Source: Bifidobacterium simiarum
Lineage (GTDB): Bacteria; Actinomycetota; Actinomycetes; Actinomycetales; Bifidobacteriaceae
Reading direction: 5' to 3'
DNA: 64,000 nucleotides
Assembly: GCF_002802905.1 (NCBI RefSeq)
Contig: NZ_PEBK01000002.1
Location: 62,001-126,000, forward strand
Part shown: positions 43,627 to 52,041 of the stretch, one piece after another
Numbering within the stretch: position 1 is the first letter of the stretch
Layout: every line of letters begins with the position of its first letter
Translations under genes and position numbers: made by a program
Notes under the pieces: model-generated
The model's database searches: none
Told to the model about the DNA's origin: nothing
The model's input: only the letters and a program-made list of their open reading frames with translations

Positions 43627-46131
43627 ATGGCTTCCCAGACTCGTAGAACCGCGTCATCCGCGCCCCGCAGTTTCCAAGGCGCGGCAGGCTCCTCAACGAA
43701 CCCGTCGTTCGAACCGCCGGCGGGCAGCCGTCGCTCCCGGCGCGCGGCCCAGCAGGCCCAGCAGAGCGCCGGCCCGCGCCGATCACGCCGGGCGGCCAAC
43801 CCGAAGAAGGGCAAGGGCGGCAAGAAGAAGCACAGGATCCTCAAGGGCTTCCTGATCGCCATTCTGGCCATGATCCTCGCCGGCTGCGGCGTGTTCGCCT
43901 ACATGTACGTCACCACGAAGATCCCCGATCCCGAGTCGATCGCCCTGGCCGAGAAGACCAAGGTGTACTACGCCGACGGCACCACGGAGATCGGCACGTT
44001 CGCCGAGCAGAACCGTGAGATCATCGACTGCTCCGTCCTGCCCAGCTACGTGGGCAACGCGATCGTCGCCTCCGAGAACCGCACGTTCTGGTCCGACCGC
44101 GGCATCGATCTCAAGGGCATCAGCCGAGCGCTGATCAACAACGTGACCAAGGGCACCCGACAGGGCGGCTCCACGATCACCCAGCAGTACGCGGAACGGT
44201 ATTATCTGGGCGAAACCACCTCCTACAAGGGCAAGATCAAGGAGGCGTTCCTCGCGCTGAAGATCGCGCAGACCCAGGATAAGGACAAGGTCCTGTGCAA
44301 CTACATGAACACGATCTACCTCGGCCGCAACACCTACGGCATTCAGGCGGCCGCCAAGGCGTACTTCAACAAGGACGCCAAGGATCTGACGCTGTATGAG
44401 GCCGCGACGCTGGCCGGCATCATCCCCTCGCCGAACAACTGGGATCCCGCGGTGAGCCCCAAGATCGCCCAGCAGCGCTTCAACCGCGTGATGAACATCA
44501 TGCGCGAGGACGGCTACATCTCCGCAAAGCAGAAGGCCGCCGCGAAGATGCCGAACACGGTGAAGCAGACGATCAACAACGTGTATCAGGGACCGAAGGG
44601 CTACCTGCTGAAGATGGTGCGCAACGAGCTGGTGGCGTCGAAGGCGTTCACCGAGCAGGATCTCGACACCGGCGGCTACAAGATCGTCACCACGATCGAC
44701 AAGGCCAAGCAGGACCTCATGTATCAGGTGGCCAGCAAGAAGGGCGGTACCAACAGCATCCTGCCGGACGGCGTGCAGATCGGCAGCATCTCGGTGAATG
44801 TGAAGGACGGGTCGATCGTCTCGCTGTACGCGGGCGAGGACTACCTGACCAAGCAGTTCAACAACGTGACCGACGCCACCTATGAGGTGGGTTCCACGAT
44901 GAAGCCGTTCACGCTGCTCGCCACCGTGCAGAAGGGCGTGAGCCTCGACACCACGTTCAACGGCAGCTCGCCGCGCGACTTCCCCGGGCTCTCCACCCCG
45001 ATGACCAATTCGGGCGGCGAAAGCTTCGGCTACATCAACCTGTATCAGGCCACGGCCAACTCGGTGAACACCGTGTACATGGATCTGCAGCAGCATCTCG
45101 GCGCGCAGACCATCATCGACACGGCGCACACCGCCGGCATCAAGGGCAAGATCACCGCCGACGCCTACACCACGCTGGGCACGTCGGCGCTGAGCGTGAT
45201 GGACATGGCCCGCGGCTTCTCCACCATCGCCAATCAGGGCCAGAAGCCCACTCTGCACATGGTGAGCAAGGTGCTGAACTCCTCGAAGAAGGAGCTGTAC
45301 AACGCTCCGACCACCACCACGCGCGTGTTCGACGCGAACGACGTGGCGCTGGTGACCAAGGCCATGGAAGGCACGGTCCAGGACGGCGGCACCGCCTCCG
45401 AGGCCGCGTCGATCGGCAAGACGATGGCCGGCAAGACCGGTACCGCCAACGATTCGAAGGCGCTGAGCTTCGTCGGATTCACCCCCAACACCATGACCCT
45501 GTTCGCCGCGTGGAACCCCGATCCGAAGACCGGCAACGCCAACGTAATGCCGGAGATCGGCGAGTACGGCGTCTACGGCGCGTACGCCGTGCACCTGTAC
45601 ACCGAGTACATGAGTCAGGCGCTGGACGGCGTGGCCGACGAGTCGTTCCCCGAGCCCGAGGACGACGGCACAATCGGCGGACCTGACGGCACCTGGGGCA
45701 CCGGTTCCGGCTACAGCAGCAGCAAGAACTCCTCCGGATCCTCCAGCAGCAACTCCGGCAGCTCCGAAAGCGGTTCGGCGTCCAGCCCGAGTGCCTCCGC
45801 CAGCCCCTCGGCCAGCGCGTCCGCCAGCCCGAGCGCCTCGGCTAGCGCGTCCGCCGGCACGACGAGCGGCACCGGCACCGGATCGGAAGGCAGCGGCACG
45901 GGCACGTCCGGCGGCACCAGCGGCGAGACCGGTACCGGCTCGGGAACCGGCACTAATGGCTCGGGCACGGGCACCGGAACCAGCGGCAACGGCGGTACGG
46001 GCACCGGCACGTCCGGTGGAACCGGCACCTCCGGCGGCACTTCGGGAGGCACGGGCACGCCCGGCGGCACCAGCGGCGGCACGAGCGGCGGAACCGGCAC
46101 CTCCGGCCAAGGCGGCGCCGCCACCGAGTAG
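43627..46131 (+). CDS. Class A penicillin-binding protein (glycosyltransferase-transpeptidase)
   Basis: Bifunctional peptidoglycan synthase, 834 residues. Cytoplasmic basic tail (1-70), one membrane helix (72-94). Glycosyltransferase domain with the catalytic Glu150 in ASENRTFWSDRGID and GGSTITQQYAERYYLGE (180-196). Transpeptidase domain with SxxK at Ser423 (VGSTMKPF), an SVN motif and KTGTA (from Lys603). The last 150 or so residues (after EPEDDGT) are Ser/Ala/Gly/Thr repeats (SPSASASPSASAS, GTGTSGGTS) with no sorting signal. ATG at 43627; the upstream region holds only a weak GGGGT site. A strong terminator follows at 46159. Confidence 0.95.
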   Translation: MASQTRRTASSAPRSFQGAAGSSTNPSFEPPAGSRRSRRAAQQAQQSAGPRRSRRAANPKKGKGGKKKHRILKGFLIAILAMILAGCGVFAYMYVTTKIPDPESIALAEKTKVYYADGTTEIGTFAEQNREIIDCSVLPSYVGNAIVASENRTFWSDRGIDLKGISRALINNVTKGTRQGGSTITQQYAERYYLGETTSYKGKIKEAFLALKIAQTQDKDKVLCNYMNTIYLGRNTYGIQAAAKAYFNKDAKDLTLYEAATLAGIIPSPNNWDPAVSPKIAQQRFNRVMNIMREDGYISAKQKAAAKMPNTVKQTINNVYQGPKGYLLKMVRNELVASKAFTEQDLDTGGYKIVTTIDKAKQDLMYQVASKKGGTNSILPDGVQIGSISVNVKDGSIVSLYAGEDYLTKQFNNVTDATYEVGSTMKPFTLLATVQKGVSLDTTFNGSSPRDFPGLSTPMTNSGGESFGYINLYQATANSVNTVYMDLQQHLGAQTIIDTAHTAGIKGKITADAYTTLGTSALSVMDMARGFSTIANQGQKPTLHMVSKVLNSSKKELYNAPTTTTRVFDANDVALVTKAMEGTVQDGGTASEAASIGKTMAGKTGTANDSKALSFVGFTPNTMTLFAAWNPDPKTGNANVMPEIGEYGVYGAYAVHLYTEYMSQALDGVADESFPEPEDDGTIGGPDGTWGTGSGYSSSKNSSGSSSSNSGSSESGSASSPSASASPSASASASPSASASASAGTTSGTGTGSEGSGTGTSGGTSGETGTGSGTGTNGSGTGTGTSGNGGTGTGTSGGTGTSGGTSGGTGTPGGTSGGTSGGTGTSGQGGAATE

Positions 46132-46158
46132 CAGCAGCGCACGCCACCAATACCAATG

Positions 46159-46193
46159 GGGCTCCGGAATCCAACAGATTCCAGAGCCCTTTT
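46159..46193 (+). terminator. Terminator of the penicillin-binding protein gene
   Basis: GGGCTCCGGAATC ... GATTCCAGAGCCC followed by TTTTCC. It lies 27 bases after the stop codon. Confidence 0.88.
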
Positions 46194-46307
46194 CCTGCCT
46201 TCCCCGGGGCTGAGCCTGTCAAGAAAACGCCAGCGGCGTTTTTAAGGCTCAGGCGAGCCGACAGGCGAGCTGATGAGCAGCCGGCCATAGGCCGTCCGTT
46301 CTTGCTC

Positions 46308-46340
46308 GAAGGTGGCCGGCTCAGCCGGTCGGATGAGGGG
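46308..46340. repeat. Partial REP-like element, family A
   Basis: AAGGTGGCCGGCTCAGCCGG then TCGGATGAGGGG; the TTCCCC palindrome half is missing, so it is a truncated copy. Confidence 0.65.
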
Positions 46341-46364
46341 CCAAACAACGCAACCTATTCGGGT

Positions 46365-47696
46365 CTACTCGCTAATCGCCTCAAGCTTCTTCGCCTGCTT
46401 CAGCGACCACACGCCCAGCACGAAGGCCAGCACCATGCATCCCAGACTCAGAGCAAACATGATCGGGAATCCGCCCGGCAAATCAACGATGAAGCCCCAG
46501 AACACGGCGGCGAACGCACCGGCGAACGCACCCACGGAGGAAACGCGAGAATAGATGTTCGTGTAGTCGCGAGAACCGAATACGGCTCGCACGAGCAACG
46601 GGGTCTGCACAGTGGTGCAGGCGTAGACGAAGCCGAAGAGGAACGCACCGACCATGAGGATCGCAGCCTGCGCGGGCAGGAACCACATGAGCACCACGCC
46701 GATGATGCCACCGCCGATGCCAGTGGAGAGACCGGCGACCACGCTCTTGTCATTGATCGTACCGAGCAACACCTTGCCCAGCGCCTGACCGGCCATGCAT
46801 GCGGAGGCCACTACGCCGGAAAGAGCAGCGATCTGCGGCAGAGAAGCTTCGAACGACTGGCAATATGAGGGCAGGAACTGATACACCGTCTGGTTGATGG
46901 TGATGATGCCGCAGAACAGTGCAAGAGCGAAGAACGCCGGCGTGCGCATGGCCTTGGCGGCCGAGACGCCACGAACCTGCTCGGTTTCGGCCTTGCTCTC
47001 AGCACCTATAATGTTCGCGTGGTCCTCGGCAGCGCCATACGGCAGCAATCCCTTATCCGCCGGCTTGGATCGCACAATGAAAATGGTGAACGGCAGAGTG
47101 ACGATGAGAATGATGATGCCGAACACCAGATATCCGGTACGCCAGCCTTCGGGGCCGGACTTGATGAGTGCGGTACCCAGCGGGTTGAAGATCACGCCAC
47201 CGATGCCGGTGAATGCCATGCACAGGCCGACGAAAAAGCCGACGCGCTTACGGCACCATGCGTTGATCAGTGTAGGAACGGCAAGATACAGCAGCGGAGC
47301 GGTACCGAGTCCGATGAACACACCTGCGATATAGAACTGCCATACGGCTTGGAAGAACGACATGGCAATGCAGGCCGCACCATCGAAGATCACGCCCGTT
47401 GTCAGCACGATGCGGATGTCGAGTTTGCTCATCAACTTGCCGGAAACGGGCAGGCCGATCATCATCGCGATGTTGGCGATGCTGAAATACAGGGTAAACG
47501 TGGCCTTGGCCACATGGAAGTATTCGCTCACAGGGGTGAAGTAGATGCCCGCGCAGCTGTAGACCAGCGCACAAGGTACGCAGGTGAGGACAATGCCGCT
47601 GGCCACGATCAGGAAGGCGTAGTGGAATCCTCCCTGCTTACGGCCAGCCGGTTCGGGAGCCGCGGGCCGCTCCGACGGCTTGACGACGTTGTTCAT
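46365..47696 (-). CDS. MFS transporter (OFA/monocarboxylate-like), last gene of the ACP operon
   Basis: Twelve-helix carrier of 443 residues resembling the oxalate:formate antiporter branch. It has a long polar N-terminus, then GFHYAFLIVASGIVLTCVPCALVYSCAGIYFTPVSEYF, and loop motifs GKLMSKLDIRIVLTTG and NDKSVVAGLSTG. The ATG at 47696 has AAAGGAACC just upstream, the same style of ribosome site as the ACP and phosphate acetyltransferase genes. Last gene of the eight-gene minus-strand series. A perfect 16-base inverted repeat (47740-47792) lies between it and the preceding MFS gene. It is tempting to assign uptake of the substrate or exit of a carboxylic acid, but this is inference. Confidence 0.88.
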   Translation of the reverse strand: MNNVVKPSERPAAPEPAGRKQGGFHYAFLIVASGIVLTCVPCALVYSCAGIYFTPVSEYFHVAKATFTLYFSIANIAMMIGLPVSGKLMSKLDIRIVLTTGVIFDGAACIAMSFFQAVWQFYIAGVFIGLGTAPLLYLAVPTLINAWCRKRVGFFVGLCMAFTGIGGVIFNPLGTALIKSGPEGWRTGYLVFGIIILIVTLPFTIFIVRSKPADKGLLPYGAAEDHANIIGAESKAETEQVRGVSAAKAMRTPAFFALALFCGIITINQTVYQFLPSYCQSFEASLPQIAALSGVVASACMAGQALGKVLLGTINDKSVVAGLSTGIGGGIIGVVLMWFLPAQAAILMVGAFLFGFVYACTTVQTPLLVRAVFGSRDYTNIYSRVSSVGAFAGAFAAVFWGFIVDLPGGFPIMFALSLGCMVLAFVLGVWSLKQAKKLEAISE

Positions 47697-47739
47697 GATG
47701 GTTCCTTTCCGCGGGGCCTCTCGCACCCGCTCGTGACTG

Positions 47740-47792
47740 TGGCCTCTGGTCATGGGACTCGACCGATCAGCGCGTTCCATGACCAGAGGCCA
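47740..47792. repeat. Stem-loop between the two MFS genes of the ACP operon
   Basis: TGGCCTCTGGTCATGG and CCATGACCAGAGGCCA (16 bases, perfect), 21-base loop. No T-run follows, so it is more likely to tune or protect transcript ends than to terminate. Confidence 0.7.
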
Positions 47793-47845
47793 CGAGGTGG
47801 GATGGTTGGGATCGTCGGAATGGACGAATCGGATTCAGCGGCCGA

Positions 47846-49144
47846 TCACTTGATCTGACTGCCGATCTGCTTGGAGCTGCACAGTCCGATCGGGATCAGG
47901 GAGACGACGCAGATCACGACGAGGGCCATCATCACGGAGGGCTGGCCGAAGATCGCGCCGACCATGGCCATCACGGTCACACCGGCGAAGTTGCAGATGT
48001 TATAGATGATCTGGATCGGGGTCCATGCCATTTCGAAGTCCTGACGACCGAACACCGTGGTGGTCATCGACATGCACACGTTGGCGTTGCCGGAGATGGA
48101 GAACATCAGCAGGGCCACGGCGACGGCGCACACGATGTTGTTGGAGCCGAAGAAAAAGACCAGTGCGCCGGCGAGGATCATCATCGCCACCACCACGAAG
48201 GTGGTGTTCTTGGTACCGAACTTCTGGTCGAGTACGCCGATGATGTAGTGGCCGAGCATACCGAAGGGCCACATCGTGCCCATGAGCAGGATGGCGAAGG
48301 TGAGCTCATGACCGTAGGAGACCAGCGTGGGGGCGAGCAGGGCCATGGTACCGGAGGCGGCGAGCATGGCGATGCCCCATCCAAGTCCGATGAGCCAGGT
48401 CTGCGGGGTCTTCAGCACCTTGGAAACCGTCCACGGACTGTGCTTCTTGTACTCTTCGGCTGCGGCGAAGTCACGTTCGAGCTGTTCTCGGGAGATGCTG
48501 CGATCATTGTCGGGCCATGCGCCGGCCTCTTCGGGGTTGTCCTTGACGAACAGGAAGGTAACGACGGCCAGCAGGGCGCACAGCACTGCGCAGCCCCAGA
48601 AGAAGCCGCTGATGCCGATCGAGGAGCCGGCGCAGGCCACCACCACGGCGTTGATGCAGGCGCCGTTGAGGGTCATGCCCATCGTGGCCATGCCCATGAA
48701 CATGCCCTTCTTGTGCGGGAACCAGCTGGAGCCGAGCTTGCCAAGACCGATCACCGCGTAGGCGGTCATGGTAACGAAGAACAGGAGCACGCCGATGACG
48801 AACATCGTGAAGTTGTTCATCAGCGCGAGGATCGCGAAGGCGACGACATTGCCGATCAGACCGATGATCGACACGTTGCGGGCGCCGATCCTATGCCCGA
48901 TGATGCCGAAAAGCAGAATGCCGACCAGTGAGGCCCATCCGGATATGGTGACGACCATCGACATCTGCGTGGTCTGCCACCCATACATTTCGGTAAAGAG
49001 CGAAAACAGGGTGTTGGAACCGTTGTTCCAGAAGTTGTAGAAGAAATAGAAGCCGATACAGGTGGCGGTAACGCCCCAGCCCTTGATTCCGAGATCCGGT
49101 ATCCAATGGTTGGTCTTGCTTGCCGTTGCGGTGGTGCTAGTCAT
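47846..49144 (-). CDS. MFS transporter, second carrier of the ACP operon
   Basis: Twelve-helix carrier, 432 residues, distantly similar to the preceding gene in overall plan. It begins MTSTTATASKTNHW, then a first helix at about residues 22-42. The loop motif FGIIGHRIGARNVSIIG and a charged central loop (DNPEEAGAWPDNDRSISREQLERDF) separate the halves. The ATG at 49144 follows AGGA by two bases; a GTG 27 bases earlier (49171) has AAAGGAG three bases upstream and would add nine residues. Two different MFS carriers in one operon suggest one for uptake and one for release, or two substrates; which is which cannot be told. Confidence 0.85.
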   Translation of the reverse strand: MTSTTATASKTNHWIPDLGIKGWGVTATCIGFYFFYNFWNNGSNTLFSLFTEMYGWQTTQMSMVVTISGWASLVGILLFGIIGHRIGARNVSIIGLIGNVVAFAILALMNNFTMFVIGVLLFFVTMTAYAVIGLGKLGSSWFPHKKGMFMGMATMGMTLNGACINAVVVACAGSSIGISGFFWGCAVLCALLAVVTFLFVKDNPEEAGAWPDNDRSISREQLERDFAAAEEYKKHSPWTVSKVLKTPQTWLIGLGWGIAMLAASGTMALLAPTLVSYGHELTFAILLMGTMWPFGMLGHYIIGVLDQKFGTKNTTFVVVAMMILAGALVFFFGSNNIVCAVAVALLMFSISGNANVCMSMTTTVFGRQDFEMAWTPIQIIYNICNFAGVTVMAMVGAIFGQPSVMMALVVICVVSLIPIGLCSSKQIGSQIK

Positions 49145-49286
49145 AATCCTGTGGTGTGCGTCGATGCACACGCTCTCCTTTCTGCCGATGCCGCCTCATT
49201 GCGGCTGTTGGTTTCGCCGGAGCCTCTTCGCGCCGGCAACGTTTCCCGAAGCTGTCATCGACCCGGAAGTGGGCCTCTGGTTGGTA

Positions 49287-49316
49287 GGTGCGGCGGATGA
49301 CAGCGTCCGCCGCACC
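49287..49316. repeat. Stem-loop between butyrate-kinase-type gene and MFS gene
   Basis: GGTGCGGCGGA / TCCGCCGCACC (11 bases, perfect), eight-base loop. No T-run. Confidence 0.7.
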
Positions 49317-49347
49317 ACGATTGTTGGGCTGACCGACCGGGGGAAAA

Positions 49348-50475
49348 TCAGCCGACGTCCGGAATGGCTCCTTCCTGGGTGAATCCGGCCCATGAGGGTT
49401 CGCCGGTGTAGGTCATCACCGCTTCGGTGCCGGTGAGGGCCCGGACCGCGCCCGCGGCCAGTGCCTCCATCTCGAAATCGCCGCCGTATGCCTGGACGGG
49501 GGCGATCCAGCCCACGCGATCGGCGATTTTGGCGACGAACGTCTTGTCGTTGCTCACGCCACCGGTGAGGATGATGCCGTCGACCCGGCCCTTGAGCGTG
49601 GCCGCGAATCCTCCGATGGCCTTGGATACCTGGTATCCCATGGCGTCGTAGACGATGCGCGCCCATTCATCGCCGTTTTCGATGCGGCGGCCGATCTCCC
49701 GTGCGTCATCGGTACCAACCAGTCCCATCAGGCCGCCGGTCTTGCCGACCACGTTGAGCACGTCCTTGCGATCATGCTTACCGTCGAAGCACAGCTTCAC
49801 CACAGGCTTGAGTGGCACATCGCCGGAGCGGTTGGGTGCGAACGGACCGGATCCTTCCAACACATCGTTGGTGTCGATCATGCGGCCGTGTTCGTGCGCG
49901 GCGACGGAAAGACCGCCGCCGATATGAGCCACGATCACATTGATGTCCTCGTAGTCGCGTCCGAGTGACTTGGCGTAGCGAATCGCCACTTCCTTCTGAT
50001 TGAGGCAGTGGACGTGGCTCTTGCGGTAGACGCCCGGATAGCCGGTGATGCGCGCCACGTCGATCAATTCATCAGTGTCGGGCTGGTTCACAGCGTAGGC
50101 CGGCTTGCCGGTTGCCTTGGCGAAGTCATACAGCAACGGGGCTCCGAGAATGGCGGGATGGTTCACGCCGGAGTTCGTCACATGCTCGCACACCGTCTCG
50201 TCGATGGCGAAGATGCCGCCGACCGTGGGACCCATCGAACCGCAGTAGCCGGAGAACGCGTCGATGTCGTCGAGCGACATGTCGTGTGCAGCCAGTTCGT
50301 CAAGAATGGTCTTCCGGCGGTAGTCGAACTGGTCGATCGCATTGTCGAAGGCGGCGAGCTCGTCGGCGGGATGCTGCACGTTGGCCTTGAAGATCACCTC
50401 CTCGCCCTTGAACGCGGCGATCTTGGTGGAGGTTGATCCTGGCGACAGCGTCAGGATGACGGGAGCGGTAGTCAT
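49348..50475 (-). CDS. buk: Butyrate kinase-family carboxylate kinase
   Basis: ATP-forming acyl-phosphate kinase, 375 residues. The phosphate-1 motif SPGSTSTKIAAF, NQKEVAIRYAKSLGRDYED, VAHIGGGLSVAAHEHGRMID and TNDVLEGSGPFAPNRSGDVP are the butyrate-kinase forms. Acetate kinases read NAGSSSLKF and HLGNGAS instead, so this is not a paralogue of ordinary ackA. The late GIILTGGVSNDKTFVAK motif is intact. ATG at 50475 after AAAGGATCAAC. It is downstream of the phosphate acetyltransferase gene, with a perfect 24-base palindrome in the gap. Known relatives use butyrate, isobutyrate, propionate or valerate; the substrate here is unknown. An extra carboxylate kinase is unexpected in a bifidobacterium. 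Confidence 0.88.
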   Translation of the reverse strand: MTTAPVILTLSPGSTSTKIAAFKGEEVIFKANVQHPADELAAFDNAIDQFDYRRKTILDELAAHDMSLDDIDAFSGYCGSMGPTVGGIFAIDETVCEHVTNSGVNHPAILGAPLLYDFAKATGKPAYAVNQPDTDELIDVARITGYPGVYRKSHVHCLNQKEVAIRYAKSLGRDYEDINVIVAHIGGGLSVAAHEHGRMIDTNDVLEGSGPFAPNRSGDVPLKPVVKLCFDGKHDRKDVLNVVGKTGGLMGLVGTDDAREIGRRIENGDEWARIVYDAMGYQVSKAIGGFAATLKGRVDGIILTGGVSNDKTFVAKIADRVGWIAPVQAYGGDFEMEALAAGAVRALTGTEAVMTYTGEPSWAGFTQEGAIPDVG

Positions 50476-50504
50476 GTTGATCCTTTCTGGAGAAGCCCGG
50501 AAAC

Positions 50505-50528
50505 CGTCCGTTCGACGTCGAACGGACG
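50505..50528. repeat. Perfect 24-base palindrome between pta and buk genes
   Basis: The arms CGTCCGTTCGAC / GTCGAACGGACG meet with no loop. It could be a cruciform, an operator or a transcript hairpin; no T-run follows. Confidence 0.7.
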
Positions 50529-50598
50529 ACGGGGCTGACAATGATGGTGAGGTAATGGAAAGAGAAGGAGTCAGGGAAGCATCACGAGTCGGTCGCGA

Positions 50599-51591
50599 TC
50601 ACTCAGCTCTGACGAGCAGCATCAGGATGTTGCCCATCATTTCGGAAACGGGCGCACTGCGGGAGAAGTCGCACACCGGCTTGGCGAAGCCCTGGAGCAC
50701 TGGACCATAGACGTCGGCGTGACCGAAGGTCTGGATGAGCTTGACGCCGATGTTGCCGGCATGGATGTTCGGGAAGATCAGCACGTTGGCCTTGCCCGCG
50801 ACCGCGCTCTCACGCTTGACCTTGCGCTCGGCGGTCTTCGGGTTGATGGCGGCGTCGAGCTGGAATTCGCCGTCGAAGGCGATGTCGGGGCGACGCTGCC
50901 GGGCGAGCTCGAGTCCGTGACGGATCACGTCGACGGAATCGTCCTCGGAACTGCCGCAGGTAGTGAAGGAAAGGAAGGCCACGCGCGGCTCCCATCCCAG
51001 CAGCGACGAAATGGTGTCGGCGGAGGAGATCGCGATGTCCGCGAGCGCCTCGGCATCGGGCAGCACGTTGATCGCGCAGTCGGCGATGGCGAGCATTCGG
51101 CCCTGCGGGCCTTCGAAGCCAGGGGCGTCCACCACACCGAGGCTGGAGACCACGTTGATGCCGGGGGCGAGTCCGATGATCGACTGGGCGGCAATGATCA
51201 CGTCGGCGGTGGTGAGCACACGGCCGGCGGCGACGCAGTCGGCCCGTCCGGCGCTGACCAGCATCATGGCGGCGTTGACCGCGGTCTTGGACTTGCGCAG
51301 CACGGCCTTTTCGCTAAGCAGTCCGGCGGCGGTGATCGGCTCGACCAGCGACCTGCGGGCCTCCTCGTCGGTATTGTCGAAATATTCGGCACCGGTCAGA
51401 TCGAGATCATGTTCGGCGGCGAGTGCGACGATGTCCTCCTGCCTGCCGACCAGAGTGACCTCGGCGATATCGTCGGCGAGCAGATTGGCCGCGCATTCAA
51501 GGATCTCGGGGCAGTCCGTTTCGGGGAAGACGATGTGCTTGTGTCCGGTCTTGGCGCGTTCGGCCAGCTGATCGATGAATTCCTTGTCCAT
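50599..51591 (-). CDS. pta: Single-domain phosphate acetyltransferase (phosphate acyltransferase)
   Basis: Transfers an acyl group between a thiol carrier (usually CoA) and phosphate, 330 residues, PTA/PTB superfamily without the extra N-terminal domain of large Pta. Typical blocks: KHIVFPETDCPEILECAANLL, GRVLTTADVIIAAQSIIGLAPG, ADCAINVLPDAEALADIAISSADT, DGEFQLDAAINP and ANVLIFPNIHAGNIG. The usual SFSTKGSA reads SFTTCGSS here. ATG at 51591 after AAAGGAATCATC. Acts before the butyrate-kinase-family enzyme, so the pair would make ATP from an acyl thioester. The sister family PlsX uses acyl-ACP; that and the ACP gene in this operon suggest acyl-ACP as a possible substrate, an inference. Confidence 0.88.
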   Translation of the reverse strand: MDKEFIDQLAERAKTGHKHIVFPETDCPEILECAANLLADDIAEVTLVGRQEDIVALAAEHDLDLTGAEYFDNTDEEARRSLVEPITAAGLLSEKAVLRKSKTAVNAAMMLVSAGRADCVAAGRVLTTADVIIAAQSIIGLAPGINVVSSLGVVDAPGFEGPQGRMLAIADCAINVLPDAEALADIAISSADTISSLLGWEPRVAFLSFTTCGSSEDDSVDVIRHGLELARQRRPDIAFDGEFQLDAAINPKTAERKVKRESAVAGKANVLIFPNIHAGNIGVKLIQTFGHADVYGPVLQGFAKPVCDFSRSAPVSEMMGNILMLLVRAE

Positions 51592-51618
51592 GATGATTCC
51601 TTTTTGTGTTGGTTGCCG

Positions 51619-52041
51619 CTACTTTGCGGAAACGGGTTTGGTAACGATTGACGTGGTGATGTAGTACAGCACCATCGAGGTGAGGTATCCGATGACGACC
51701 AGCTGGCCGTAGGTAGCGAGCCAAGTGTCGATGATGCCGTTCGGACCGGTCTGCATGACGGCCATGGTGAAGGAGATGCAGGTGACGAAGATCAGGTTCT
51801 CGACGAATACGGAGACCCACGGGCGGACCTTGGATGTACCCAGCCACGCGGAGCAAAGTCGCCCGGCGGCGGGGACGGGAAGGATCAGCTGCAACAGCAC
51901 GTTGGTGCAGAAGGCGGTACAGGCACCCGGGTACCAGGAGGTCAGAGTGATCGCGGCACCGGAGAGCAGCATCGCCGAGGTATTGATCACTATGGCCAGA
52001 ACCAGATCCTGCAATACCATCAGTCGGGTGACGGGAGTCAT
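51619..52041 (-). CDS. Small membrane protein with four helices, unknown function
   Basis: 140 residues, four strongly hydrophobic segments (about 12-32, 44-58, 75-95, 112-131) with short polar loops; it looks like two copies of a two-helix unit. Reminiscent of the DUF2798-type small membrane proteins, but I cannot confirm this. Begins MTPVTRLMVLQDLVLAIVIN. Its ATG overlaps the stop of the esterase gene by four bases (ATGA), so it is translated with it. No catalytic motif. Position between an esterase and a phosphate acetyltransferase makes a helper for export, or a carrier anchor, conceivable but unproven. Confidence 0.8.
   Translation of the reverse strand: MTPVTRLMVLQDLVLAIVINTSAMLLSGAAITLTSWYPGACTAFCTNVLLQLILPVPAAGRLCSAWLGTSKVRPWVSVFVENLIFVTCISFTMAVMQTGPNGIIDTWLATYGQLVVIGYLTSMVLYYITTSIVTKPVSAK

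Noticed and set aside
43783-46110. Long minus-strand frame antisense to the penicillin-binding protein
   Set aside because: Same reason; its Gly/Ala/Arg-rich end mirrors the GT-rich tail of the real gene.
49348-50475. Annotation as acetate kinase
   Set aside because: Motifs follow butyrate kinase and lack the acetate-kinase NAGSSSLKF and HLGNGAS forms.
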